Assembly: GCF_021155765.1 (NCBI RefSeq)
Contig: NC_060113.1
Span: 982,501 to 1,046,500 of the forward strand
Direction of reading: 5' to 3'
Source of the DNA: Diprion similis
Lineage: Eukaryota; Arthropoda; Insecta; Hymenoptera; Diprionidae
Length of the DNA stretch: 64,000 nucleotides
Shown in pieces: positions 1 to 15,987 of the stretch (positions are counted from its first letter, which is position 1; every line of letters starts with the position of its first letter). The notes beneath the pieces are model-generated. The model was not told the origin of the DNA and ran no database searches. It worked only from the letters and a program-made list of their open reading frames with translations. The translations under genes were made by a program, and so were the position numbers.

Positions 1-2230
1 GGCCGTCGGACGACGAGGGCAGGACTAACCAGGAGTCAGGACCAGCGCTCGGTCCGAGCCGTCGCCGTCTCGCCGCTCCCTGCTTCCTCCCCCGCCGTGT
101 CTGTCCTTCGGGCGAGAAATTCCGACGCGTGTCGACTTCGGAGTTGGAATCGCGGCACGGGCGAAGAGGAACCGCCGAGGCAAGCGGGGGCGGGTGGATC
201 TCATGCTAGAAAATTTCTTAAGAAAGGGGGAGAAATATATGCAGATCGAGTTTTCTCGACGTTCAATTTCGAGCCTACCTGCGTATCCCATTGACGACGT
301 TCTCCAACCACGCATACCGTCGTTAAGTTAGAGAAAAGGGGGGATAGAGAAAGAGGGAGAGAGAGAGAGAAAAAACGCAGCAGAAGTCGAAAAAAGCATG
401 CGGCAGCACACGGGTGCCGAGCGCCCGAGACGACGGACAATGGCCACACCCCGGCGGTCCGTTGCAGCTTTCTCCTGCAACCGACGGGTATAACAAAGGT
501 GGAGGATAAAGCGGTTACGGGCTACTCCACCGTGGTATACGCATACAGCACGCATCTACTATATGCGTGCGCCTCGCCTCCTCCGCGGCAGGCTTTTTAC
601 ACGTATTCGTGTATGCTGTAGAATTACTCGTATTCCGGGTACCGCTGTGCTGTTGCACGAGGTGCTGCAGTGCAGGTAGTGCCATAAAGCACTTCCAACC
701 GTTTGCTTTGCCGGCCGGCTAATGACTGTGGCGTTTATTTCGTAATAATTTTTTTTTTTTTTTGCAGGTGTATCGTATGATATTGCAAAGAAATTCGAAC
801 ACGGAACCCGCCGCAACGAGACCCGTATAAAGAATTCGTGGATATAATTCATGCGGTGCAGATTCACGCGACGTAGTCTGAGCTGGTTTCACTTTACCGT
901 GGAAAGGCGAGTAGCGAAGCTATTACACGGTCGCGGTTCATCAATGTTGAAAAGTAAGTCGCGTCTCATCAATTATAATATACTGTTTATGTATAAAACG
1001 AGTTGAAAAGGGTAGGAGGAGCGGCGGAGGAGTGGGGGGTGGAAAGGAGGGGCAGATATATACAGGATAAAGAATTATAATTAAGGAAAGAGAGATAAAG
1101 AAAAAAAATAGGTAAGTAGGTAAAGATTTAAGATTTCTCATTATATTCGCTTCTTCGTTTCAACTTTTATATCATGCTGTCGGGCATTTATATTATAAAA
1201 GCTGGGCTAAGACGCCAGGCGTTTAAGTACCTTATACCTACCTACCTGCGTGGTATTAATCGGTTAATAATATACCTAACGTACGTTATGTGTATACGTT
1301 ATACGCGTGCGACACCTTACCGATACCATAAAAAATTATTATACATAGGGCGGGGATCAAGAGGAGGAAGGAAGGAGAAACTGACGGAAAGATTGATGCC
1401 GTTTATTCGCTGCACATACAGGCGTGCGAGTAATAATATAGCGTATAATTATGGGGCTTGCGGTATCGCGCGTGCATCGACGCGATCCGTCCATATGCGA
1501 TTATTCTCAGCAGCTATATGCCTGTGTACACATGTAATTAAAAAAAATGCGTTAGTACGCCGCACGAAGGACGGTCAGGGTCAAGGACCAAAAAATGATA
1601 TACCGGAGCCCCGGCGATGCTGCAACTATCCGAGAGCCACGATCCGTTCCGTTCCGTTCTGTGCCGTGCCGTGCAGCTGCTCAATCCTCCGGTGAATAAG
1701 TATACTTAGCTGAATTGGGAAACGGGCAACGCCCGCGCCGAGCCGCAACGAGATAGCCAAAACCGGTTGGCCTCCCCGATGATCGCATATATTCCCGTCT
1801 TACTTTCGACCGTACGAACTTTTAGGGTTCCTGGAACGCTATATACATTACAATGTCTGCCCGCAGGCTCCGCGGTCGTAAAACCTCCGGGACACGGCTT
1901 GATGTCAACTTATATCTACAGGCCCCAGGGTTAAGGGACCATCCTGCGCTGCGGCAGGATATACGGAGAATAAGGAATTCTAGGTCCTAAATATTGTTCA
2001 TTTTGTAAGTATAGATCACAGGAGTCTTAACACTTCTCTTATTGGTGCAGTTGGCAAAAAGTTGTTGAAACTCAGGTATTTAACTTGAAAACTTGCAGAC
2101 CGTATAGTCAAGGCTTTTGTAGCTAGCGCGATACGCATGTAATCCAGCGATTTATCAAAGCGGGATTCTCCTCTGTCTGATCACGGCGGTGTGATTGGTT
2201 AAACACCCGCGATAAGACCAACTAATGATT
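1..2230. other. Left flank, no gene resolved
   Basis: No convincing coding exon was found. The first 500 bases are relatively GC- and CpG-rich and contain a purine (GA)n tract around 345-373, which is compatible with a promoter or a 5' noncoding exon of a gene lying off the left edge. The open frames here (for example 1174-1695 on the plus strand) have low-complexity, arginine-rich composition with no recognisable domain. They look like chance openings. Confidence 0.5.
345..373. repeat. (GA)n purine tract
   Basis: A run of GAGA-rich sequence interrupted by a few G's. In insects such tracts can bind GAGA-type factors, but here that is only a possibility. Confidence 0.6.
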
Positions 2231-2274
2231 TTTTTTGGGCATGCAACAATTAACAGTTCAGACACTTTATCGCA

Positions 2275-3497
2275 ATGAAGATTCGAGCTTGTACGTTCTT
2301 TGCGCTGCTGCAGCTGCTGATCCTGCTGCAGTTTGCCTCAACGGGTTCTGGAAGCAGTCGTATCGCTGCGGGCGAATCGACGACCCTCGGGGAATTCCCC
2401 TTCATTCTATCTCTGGGACTGACCTCCTGGGCAAACGTTTACCATTTGCACTACTGCGCCGGATTCGTTGTCACTGAAAGCTGGGTTATCACCTGTGCCC
2501 GTTGCGTCGAGGAGTGAGTATAACGCATGTTTTAATGATATAATCCGTATAACACTCGACGAGTAAGTCAATCGCAACATCTATCTGTATTTTTGCAATT
2601 AAGCGCCGTTGACGATGTTGGACGCTACTATTGGCTGGCTGGGACGAACAACTTACGCCAAGGAGGTACCCGGTACCTCATCGGTCAGATCATCATTCAT
2701 CCTGATTACGACCCGGATGATTCTCTGATACACGACATTGCCTTGGTCAAGGTGAGATACAGCGTCTTTAGGTTTTTGCACGGTTGGGGCCAGTTCTTTG
2801 CTATACGGTGTTTAAAATTTAGACGAAATTTGTCGAAGAAAACTTAAAAAAGCCATTTATAACGATTGGGTGTACATCATAACTTCGGAACCAGTACAAC
2901 ATGTAATAAAATGATATTACGCTGGTGAAAGCAGACTCCACAAATGCGAAATACTCAAAAAATTAAGGTCGTGTAACGTCTTAGTCATTATATTCATTTT
3001 TACAGGTGAGAAATCCGTTTGAATTTTCAAATACAATTCAGCCAATCGGACTAGCGAGGTCGAGTGCTGAGTCTACGGCGTCAGGGACTCGCGGTGTCGT
3101 CGTCGGATGGGGTGAGGTTTCGCAGACGGTGATACAACCCGACGTTCTGCGAAGCGCCGAGGTTACGATCATCGACGGAGATCTCTGCCGCGAAATATAC
3201 GCACCTTGGCACCTAACTATTCACGAGGAATATCAATTCTGCGCCATAACTACGAACGACGAGGCGAAAGTAGCGGCGAGGAACGATTCTCAAATGAAAC
3301 TTGATCGTAGGGCATGCCGCGGAGACGAAGGAGGGCCCTTCTTTTATAGGGACCTTCAACCTCCGTTCGCCGTAGACACTGCCGTGGGATTTGTGTCGTG
3401 GACCTATGGCTGCACGCCTTCAGGCTATCCGGCTGTATACGCAAAAATATCCCCCTACTTAGAATGGATACGTGAAATTACTGGCACGTTGATATAA
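2275..3497 (+). CDS. Secreted serine protease homologue, catalytically inactive (trypsin-like fold)
   Basis: Three exons (2275-2513, 2604-2751, 3006-3497) join in frame to 292 aa. Residues 1 to about 25 form a hydrophobic signal peptide, followed by an R-IAAG activation-like junction and a single S1 trypsin-like domain. No clip domain is visible. The catalytic Asp is present (HDIALVK), but the His motif usually written AAHC reads CARC (His to Arg), and GDSGGP reads GDEGGP (Ser to Glu). The product should therefore fold like a chymotrypsin but not cleave peptide bonds. Such serine protease homologues act in insect immunity and in egg or seminal fluids as cofactors or decoys; the role here is not known. 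The ATG at 2275 was chosen because it gives the signal peptide. A polyadenylation signal follows at 3503. Confidence 0.88.
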
Positions 3498-3502
3498 TGT
3501 AT

Positions 3503-3508
3503 AATAAA
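3503..3508 (+). terminator. Polyadenylation signal AATAAA of the protease homologue
   Basis: AATAAA lies 6 bases after the stop codon and is followed by a T-rich run. The very short distance suggests a minimal 3' UTR or a further signal downstream. Confidence 0.5.
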
Positions 3509-4507
3509 TAAGTTTTTTTTTTTTTTTTTTTATTGATTTATGTTGACTTAATGTAAAAGTACTGTCTATATATAGTGTTAAAACTGTGATTAAACTTTAG
3601 CGTTTGACGATTATGATATATCTAATTTTGTAATCGTTTCGTTCATGATTTTCTGTATATACTTCGTAAAAATTCTATCAAGTCCATATCAATTGTTAAA
3701 TATGAAATAGCTTCCCGCTTGCATTCGATTACCACGTTTTAAACGTGGCGGCGAATATCTTTACTTTTTGTGTAACTTATTACTGAACAACCCTGCAGTT
3801 ACTGACATTTGATGAAAAAAAATGAACGCACAAGTTTACTATCTTCTTTCCTGCATGTCTGCAGGCGCTATCTGTGGCGCGAAATTTGACGATTTTAAAA
3901 ATTGCACCCGCCTATAATTCCACGCGTAATCCTATGAGCCAATAGCTGCGTTCAACACACGTACAAACTCATGAATCGAGCCAATCAGAGACCAGCAAAA
4001 GTTTTCAATTTTCCAATCCGATTCGCCTGCTTCGCATCCGTCCATTTGTTGACAATGGAAACGTTGACTGTGAGAGGAATAAGAAATGTAAGAAATATGT
4101 AAACTGAAGCGGTGAGAAGAAAAAAAGGAAGAGATTCTCTGATTTCGAACTTCTTATTTTGACGCCCGAGCGAGAACAGCCGTAGATAAATGTCCTCCAA
4201 GTAATTTGATGTCAGAGAAGAATCGTCTCTACCGCGGCGTAATTTATTCACACTTAAATGGTAAATATGCACACATATCTTTCATTCGAAATCGTTATTT
4301 GTCATTGTCTATTGCCGTTTGGTATTCGAACCCCGACTTTATGGAACTTCGATTGATAACTTTGAGGTCTTGATTTTGGAATTGCAGCCACAAAGCTAAC
4401 CTCTCGAGCTGGTCACGTGTCCGTAGGTTGAACGCTGTTGTTCTCACTCACCTCCGAGTTGTTGATGCTTTTGATGGTCAGGACGAATCAGCAGAAAGAC
4501 AATCGCA
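3509..4507. other. Intergenic region with the Chk2 promoter
   Basis: No gene is seen. The minus-strand open frame at 3985-4272 has no domain. The stretch contains an E2F-like motif at 3875-3884 and must hold the Chk2 transcription start. Confidence 0.5.
3875..3884 (+). promoter_or_regulatory. E2F-like site upstream of Chk2
   Basis: TGGCGCGAAA matches the E2F consensus read in reverse. It lies about 620 bases before the Chk2 start codon. Checkpoint genes are common E2F targets, so the position makes sense, but a single motif is weak evidence. Confidence 0.3.
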
Positions 4508-6635
4508 ATGGCTTCTGAGGATCAATTACCGCTCACCCTACCAGACACCCAAAATGCCGACATCTTAACCCCGCAAAGCCAGGAACAGGAACCACGATCC
4601 CAAGGTTCCCAGAAGATATGGGGGATGCTTTATCCGAGCAGTGACAGGCTGCAGAGAATTGGTGAGCAGTTAGGTTTAGTATGGAAAAGGAGATTCAAGT
4701 CGCACATTGATCTTGCAGAGCTCGGCTATAATTTTTACCACTAACTCAAATGGACAAGCACCAGTATCCAAAAATGTTTTTGTGTAATGGACGAAAGAGT
4801 TTGGTATATTTAAGGTATTTTTTAAATTCTTTATTTCAGAAATGACTATGAATGAGTACACTTTAGGCCGTGCAGCACATTGCGACATATGCCTGACGGA
4901 ACAACATCTTGACAATAAAAAATGGTGGGGTGTTATTAGCAAGCTGCACTTTCGAATAACGAGGGTAATTGTGAGCCCTGCGACGAATGACATAGTGGTT
5001 TACCTGGAGGACACCAGTCACAACGGTACCTTTGTTAATAAGATTCTTGTGGGAAAAGGAAAACGAATTATTCTAGAACACGGTGATGTAATCGGGCTGG
5101 CTCAGGCTGAGAAAAAAGGTACAAGTTTGCTTGAGTGACATTATTTAAGGTCGCAGAAGTAAATGCATTATTCTTTTTCTCATTTACAGTTTATACTTTT
5201 ATGAATATCAGCGGATCAGAGAACAGTATCCTTCCTCCAGAATTAAAATGCAAGTACGCTGTATCAAGAACTCTTGGTTCTGGTGTGTGCGGTGAGGTGA
5301 AAATGATCTATACTAAAGTTGGGTGCAAAAAGTTTGCGCTTAAGACTATCGCTAAGAATAACTTTCATGGCTGTGATGGAGGGAATCCGTTTAACGATCC
5401 AGGGAAGATCCTCAATGAGGTTCACATACTCAAAGCCTTGAGGCATGTGAGTAATTACATCTTTTTTTTTTGTAATAATTATGTGTCTGGTACAATAAAT
5501 TTCATCAACACCTTTTGCACATTTCGCAGCCTTGCATAATAAGGATGGAAGAAATCCTAGACACTCCGTCGTCTGTTTACATCGTACTTGAGCTGATGGA
5601 GGGTGGTGAACTATTTGATAGGATTCGTAAAGAACGTTCTGGGTTGAGCGAAAGAATTGCCAAAGTAATATTCTACCAGGTAGTTCTTGCCGTTCACTAT
5701 TTACACCAACGTGGGATAACCCACAGAGACTTGAAGGTATTATAACACGCTCCTCGGTCTCCAGGCATTTAAACCTATTTCATCTTATACATTTCATATG
5801 TACATAAATTTTGCTTTCGTTTTTTTACAGCCAGAAAATATTCTGTTGGCTACTAACGCTGAAATAACACTGGTTAAAGTGACAGATTTCGGTCTGTCAA
5901 AGCTGGTCGACACTCAGACTATGATGCGCACTTTTTGTGGCACTCCACTGTATGTCGCTCCTGAAGTATTATTGACGCACGGAAAAGGGTCATACACAAG
6001 CCAGGTGAGTAATTGCCAAGAATGTTTTGTTCATTTCTTGAATAGTTACGCATTTACATCGTTCATATGTTTGCAATGGCAAACTTTCTGACGATACTCT
6101 TTACATTTTAGGTGGACGTATGGAGTCTGGGTGTAATTCTGTACTGTTGTTTAAGTGGGCTGGTACCATTCGTCAGCAATGCCAAAGATGTATCATTGCA
6201 GCAGCAAATTGTTCAAGGAATTTACTCATTTCCGAAAGAGCGGTTCAAGAAGGTCTCCTTGCGTGCCATCGACCTCGTATGTTTATACCTTTGAAAAAGC
6301 AATGAAAAATTGCTTGGCTTTTGAATCTATTCCTCACTTGATAATATCTATTTCAGATTCAGCGTATGCTGACTGTAGATCCGAATAAACGTATCACCAT
6401 TCAGGATGTCGTACGCCATCCATGGCTGCTCGACAGGGAAGTGAGAAGCATTGTTAGCGAACTGATGAACGAAAATGACGAATACAATGAAAATCTTGTA
6501 CCGTTTTCTGTGCCATCGACTTCAGGGACTGCATCAGCGGTTGTACACGCGTCTAGGCTTAAGGCTACAGCAGTTGCCAGACGACGTAGAATAGAACCAC
6601 CGACCGCTGCACTGAAAAGGGCGCGTGTAGAGTGA
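4508..6635 (+). CDS. lok: Checkpoint kinase 2 (Chk2, loki)
   Basis: Seven exons (4508-4661, 4840-5118, 5190-5446, 5530-5736, 5831-6004, 6112-6276, 6357-6635) give 504 aa. An FHA domain lies at about residues 55-145 ([11 protein letters not shown], then SHNGTFVNK), followed by a Ser/Thr kinase domain at about 170-440. The kinase has the glycine loop LGSGVCGEV, the VAIK-type lysine (FALKTI), HRDLKPEN, DFG and the [10 protein letters not shown] activation segment. The tail is basic and may carry a nuclear localisation signal. FHA plus this kinase in this order is diagnostic of Chk2, the nuclear kinase that carries the DNA-damage signal from ATM to cell-cycle arrest and apoptosis. The N-terminal leader contains SQE (residues 23-25), a possible ATM site. 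Human CHK2 is 543 aa, so the length is normal. Every junction keeps frame. Confidence 0.95.
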
Positions 6636-6824
6636 CTGAGTACCTTGTTCGAAATACTTAATAATTAAACTTACATGACAGATCAACGTGCGGCTGCCAT
6701 GGTAGGTCGTTGCGCGAAGTAATGATGCTTTAGGAATTTTTCGTTTCACCTATTAAGTTTCTTCGTTTATGTGTAGTTATCGAATGACCAGTGATCAGGG
6801 TATCAAAAAGGTGCAACTTTTTTT

Positions 6825-7071
6825 CTATATCGCGTTACTAATCCCAAAAAGGCATATCAAAGAATTTTTCTTTCTCGAATCAACTTAAAAATGTGTATAA
6901 TGTAAAAATCTATGGAACATATGGAAAAAAAAATTTTTTACATAGATTCAACTGTACACATTTTTAAGTTGATTGAAAAAAGAAAAAATTTAATACACCT
7001 TTTCGGTTCTACAGAGCTAAATGGGTGTATATTTTGGAATACACCCTTTTGGCATTAGTAACGCGACATAT
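6825..7071. mobile_element. MITE-like foldback element
   Basis: The ends are inverted repeats: TATATCGCGTTACTAAT on the left and, reversed, TATGTCGCGTTACTAAT on the right (16 of 17 match). An inner pair, ATCAACTTAAAAATGTGTA, also occurs on both arms. The whole 247-base unit can fold into a long hairpin and has no coding capacity. This is the structure of a non-autonomous DNA transposon (MITE). The ends abut TA-rich sequence, so a TA target duplication is possible but not proven. Confidence 0.7.
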
Positions 7072-7846
7072 GCAAAATTAATTTCTTGATTAACTTAACT
7101 TATTTTACAGGTAAAAAGACTCAGAGACCGAACAAAAAAAAGTATTATCCTTAAGCTCAAATGGTCCAAGTAATAATAGAATATGTTATACACGCTGTGA
7201 TCGAAGTCATACCTAGTCAGACGTCGTGTAAATAATATGAACAAACGCTGAGGACATTCTTTTTCTTCTTTTTTAACTTGATTGTACGCGTGATCTCTTA
7301 CTGTTGTGTTAAAAATTGTACCAGTTACACGTAAAACACATATTTCACAATGGAATGAAAATTAGAAAAGCAAACTTTACGTGTATTACAGTGTTGGGAT
7401 AGTGGAGCTAGTTCCTGACATTTTTCGTTTGTAGCGCTCAAAATGTGTTGATGCAATGACAAATCATGAGCAAAAGGTGATAGACATGGCCCGATCAATG
7501 GCCAATACAGTACAAAGAGAACTTGACGTAGGTTTTTTTCTTCACTTGTTATACTCGTGCTGACGCGAGTCATTCTCAACTTTGTTAAAAATACCTGATA
7601 AATATAATATTATTTGAGTAAGTGTTAAGCTGTGTGCCTAAAAGATAATTATCAAGTTTTTTATTATATTATTTTCATATCTATAATTAAATAAACGATT
7701 ATACGACTATTTTCTGGGTCATTTCGTACGATTGAAAAAAGTTTTCGCTAATCTTGAATGAGGAAACATCCCCGTCATTGTGAGAAACATATTTTCATCC
7801 AAAGGGGTACGAGAAAAGTGAACGAAGTGATAACGTAGAAAAGAAT

Positions 7847-7852
7847 TTTATT
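7847..7852 (-). terminator. Polyadenylation signal of the SdhB-like gene
   Basis: TTTATT on the plus strand reads AATAAA on the minus strand, about 110 bases after the stop codon at 7961. Confidence 0.55.
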
Positions 7853-7960
7853 CAAAATCACGTCCCACAGTGACAACAACGTTATGGTATGAGCGAAGTA
7901 GAGGGTGAATAGTTATTATCACATATAAATATGTTCGATTATATATTATACATATATCAT

Positions 7961-9289
7961 TCATTTTTCCGCAGAAGGATTGGCGCTTGGGGGTCCAGCG
8001 CACGGATCTGGCAGCGGCGTCTGCATGTCTGGTTTTTCCTTTTTCGTAAGACCGGCAAGTAGCCGTTTTATCTGAGCAACAGCTTTGCCGGGATTCAATC
8101 CCTAAGGAAATCAATAATTATCATATAACAAGAAATCTGTCGTGCGTCAAAAATCAACCTACACCTGTACTGATACGCCCGTAATACCTTCGGGCACGTT
8201 TTAGTGCAATTGAAAATAGTGTGGCAGCGAAAAACGGAATAATAATCGCGAAGCTTCGCGAGCCGTTCCTCGTGCTCAAAGTCCCTGGAATCGATGATCC
8301 ACCTGTACGCCTGTAAAATTCTCGTCCGATTAAATCGCGCTTTGTCTCTTCTCACCTATTCCATTCAACTACGATTATCTGACCTGCATCAGGACCGCAG
8401 GTCCGAGATACTTGTCACCGAGCCACCAATAAGGGGGGCACGAGTACGTACAGCATCCGCACATCACGCACTCGAACAAACCGTCCAGCTTGTTTCTGTC
8501 CCGCTGACTTTGCAGCGTCTGGCGATACCCGACATACTGATCCTCGCCCCGCCGTTTCAACCAAGGTTCTATCATTTTGTACTGTTTCAAAAAGTGCGAA
8601 AGATCCGGCACCAGGTCCCGGATTACGTACATGTGGGGCAGGGGGTAGATGATCACCGGTTTCGGGGAATTGTCGTCGAGTTTCCTGTGACAGAAATATT
8701 CTTAGATCGATCAATTCATTGCACTACGTATATTATTATGCTGATATCTTTTATCTCTCCCCCCCACGGAGCTACCGTTACTGTTTAGATTTACGTTAGA
8801 CAGGCCAGGGTGTTCACCCCGTTGATGTTCATCGAGCAGCTACCGCATATTCCCTCCCGACATGATTTTCGAAAAGTTAGGGTTGGATCGTACTCCGCTT
8901 TTATGAGTTGCAGGGCGTCCAGAACCATCGTACCGCAGTTGTTCATGTCGATTTCGAACTGCTGCATGTAGGGTTTCGTCCCTGGCTCGTGAGGGTTCCA
9001 TCGATAGACGCGGATTACCTTTATCCTAGGTTTTGCCTTATGAATGAAAGAGACCGCTTGAATTTCTTTAAATCTGTCAAATGTGTATTAGATCGTCTAA
9101 CGATCGCGAAGAAAGTTGTGTTTGATATACTAACAACTTTTTTCTCTGAAACACAGTCGTGATCTCGTTCCGAACTGCTTAGTTTAGTCTTTTTGTCCGC
9201 CAATGAACGTGATATTTTTGCAACGTTGATTAAGCGATTTTTTAAGAGTCCGATCAGGCCCCTTGTCGCCGGGCGAAGTAGAAACATGC
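7961..9289 (-). CDS. Succinate dehydrogenase iron-sulfur subunit, divergent paralogue
   Basis: Read on the minus strand. The exons are a 5' exon from ATG 9289 (donor not fixed, about 9150), then 9073-8795, 8684-8384, 8310-8188 and 8101-7961. The start gives an Arg/Lys/Leu-rich mitochondrial leader ([18 protein letters not shown]). The ferredoxin-like [2Fe-2S] domain has [10 protein letters not shown] and NTLAC. The C-terminal domain has [12 protein letters not shown] and [17 protein letters not shown], so all cysteines of the [4Fe-4S] and [3Fe-4S] clusters are present. It should act in complex II, passing electrons from succinate to ubiquinone on the mitochondrial inner membrane. It departs from the usual conserved motif: CPSYWWN reads CPPYWWL, and the tail is unusually long and proline-rich. 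Insects such as Drosophila carry a second SdhB-like gene, so this may be a paralogue and not the main copy. Exon 1 to exon 2 joining is the weak part. Confidence 0.85.
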
Positions 9290-10329
9290 CCGACGAAAAG
9301 ACGCGATCGAGTTTGAACTTATTTTTAATTTGCTTTTTTTCTTCTATCAATTTATTATAAATATACACGGGCACTTTGCCAGATTTCTCATTGACATATT
9401 ACGATTTGTTAATTATACCACGTTTCATCCGCCATCAACTTGATGAACAAAAGCCGGACGTTTCAACAAGCGCCAGTGACGAATTACAGTTTTAAATCGG
9501 GGGAATTCGAGGCAAAGGTTAATCAGCAGTGCAGCGACTTGTGATAGATTTGTAATACTGCATGTAGCATATTCGACGTACGAGCGACGAAACAACAAAA
9601 ACAATCATGAAACTAATTAAAAACAAGATCAAAAGGAATTTTCAGAATACTTCGTGCATACAGTTTAGAGTTACACACATTTTGTGTAAAATCTACGGAT
9701 TGCTTTATGATGTATCGCAATATAAATATCTACAGTGATCAAATCGGAATAAATATGACGCACGTAAGATGCCCTATTGATCTTATAAACATTATTCAAT
9801 TCGCTATAATCTTGTTTCGCTGTCAATACAATAATAAGTGACCGGCTCTTCCAATAGTTTTTTTAAAACGGGCGTAATTCATTTCAGTTTTGTTGTCGTT
9901 GGTAATTTCGAGGATTGAACAGGTTTCCTGTTTCGGGTCAATATCAAAAAAGAAGTCATATCAGCTCGTATTTTTAATTTTCAATTTGTAGATCGCGGGC
10001 GTAAGATGCAACAAGATTGCCAACCATTCGGATTTCAAATACATATAATCTTCAATATTTGCAAGCTGAAACTTGCAGATTTTCGTCATCTTTGCTATTA
10101 TTAATATAGCCTTTAACTCTTCACGACAACTTTCAGTTATGTCAAAATATTTCACAGTCCGGAACTCAATGTTTGAAAACTCAGAATAACTCACTACGTG
10201 GATAATTGAATTCGAAAGTTGGCAAACCTGATCACCGTACAATTTTACCACGCGGTTCACAGGGTCGTGAGATTCTGCGCTTTATCTGCTGCACTAGCGG
10301 AGCAACAAGTTTATCGCACATGTTTCAAA
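9290..10329. other. Intergenic, no clear gene
   Basis: AT-rich sequence upstream of the SdhB-like gene. A 99-codon minus-strand frame (9961-10260) is open but has AT-driven composition and no recognisable domain, so it is not called. Confidence 0.5.
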
Positions 10330-10656
10330 ATGACCCCCACGAGGAATTATCAACAATATCTTATGAAAATAATAAAGGAAGAAGTTGGCGTCGGTGTTGA
10401 TCATATTGATCGATTGACCTATGACCTCGAATATTATTCCATTGATAGCCGGCTTACGCCTCTTCGCCTTGCGGAGTTCCAGGTCGAGAGGCTAAACGGC
10501 GTCCGCTACGCCACAGATGTTTACACGTTTTTGGATCTTTGCGAGTTTCGTTCGCACGCTCAACGGCATAGGATACGCAAGTTAATTCATAACGAGCCGG
10601 CAATTCCTCAAGGCTCGTCACCTCAATTCAGCACAACTGATTCATTGGAACGTTGA
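10330..10656 (+). CDS. Possible small protein, 108 aa, unknown
   Basis: An open frame starts at ATG 10330 (MTPTRNYQQYLMK) and ends at TGA 10656, 91 bases before the Gart start codon. The frame is open further upstream, to about 10219. Its base composition is more GC-rich and codon-like than the surroundings, and no long antisense frame overlaps its 3' half. The protein is charged, with no signal peptide or membrane segment, and I do not recognise it. It could be a real small gene, an exon of a longer one, or a chance frame in the Gart promoter region. Confidence 0.3.
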   Translation: MTPTRNYQQYLMKIIKEEVGVGVDHIDRLTYDLEYYSIDSRLTPLRLAEFQVERLNGVRYATDVYTFLDLCEFRSHAQRHRIRKLIHNEPAIPQGSSPQFSTTDSLER

Positions 10657-10747
10657 GCATCGACACGAGTGTATACCCATATTTAATCGTCAATTCCGAC
10701 GTCTTACCGTCACACCGAACCTCTAATTATTCTGACACTCTTCGAGG

Positions 10748-15293
<4,546 letters not shown>

Positions 15294-15987
15294 GGATTTC
15301 TATGTAGGTGGAAGTCTACTCGTAAAATTGAATGAAATAAAATTTCAAGTTTCGCGTGATTGCGTAGGATGTAATAGACATCGCATTCTTGAGACCGGTA
15401 TACGTTGAAAATACGTAAATAACTCGGAGTGAGGAAAATCTCACGATTGGTTTGTACAGAATCAACCTTACATTCCTCTCCTATCATATCGCATATTTTT
15501 TCTAAAAAACGATATTTTCCTGTAATGTATTTCGTTACATTACATTATACACTTCAATCTTTGAATTCCCTATGCAATAGTGTGTGAAGATTACTATCTA
15601 ACTGTTTTATAATATACATATTGGATGGTTGAAAACAATATAGCTATTTTTACAACTTTATCAGCTCTCAATTTTTATTTTTGTATAAAAAAAAAAAAAA
15701 AATCTTATCCTCTGTATACCGTTCACACGAATTAGAGAATGTGTGCTCCGCCTTATTTTATACAACCGGCAATCCGTCGCTCAAATGATAATATCGATAC
15801 TATAACAATGGTTGTTTGAAAATTGCGTCGCCAGCTAACGCCACCAATGTGTTTCAGACGGTGGCGATGCTGCGGGAATATCAGAAACTACGTGAATGAT
15901 AATCATCGTAGCGACTGTAGCAGTAGCCAGCAGCAGTAGCGGTCAAAACTCAATCCGCTAAATATTGTATAGCGGTAAATTTACAAC
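15294..15987. other. Intergenic between Gart and Sec62
   Basis: Holds the Gart 3' UTR with AATAAA at 15336-15341 and the Sec62 promoter. A 16-base A run lies near 15690. No gene is seen. Confidence 0.6.
15336..15341 (+). terminator. Polyadenylation signal of Gart
   Basis: AATAAA 43 bases after the stop codon. Confidence 0.6.

Larger units (their letters stand above)
6636..7960. other. Intergenic between convergent Chk2 and SdhB-like genes
   Basis: No coding exon is seen. The region holds the 3' UTRs of both convergent genes, the foldback element at 6825-7071 and a reverse-strand polyadenylation signal at 7847-7852. Confidence 0.6.

Noticed and set aside
1174-1695. 173-codon plus-strand frame
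   Set aside because: Arg/Cys/Tyr-rich, no domain, and CpG-rich flank can give long chance frames.
9961-10260. 99-codon minus-strand frame
   Set aside because: AT-driven composition, no domain, no supporting splice neighbours.
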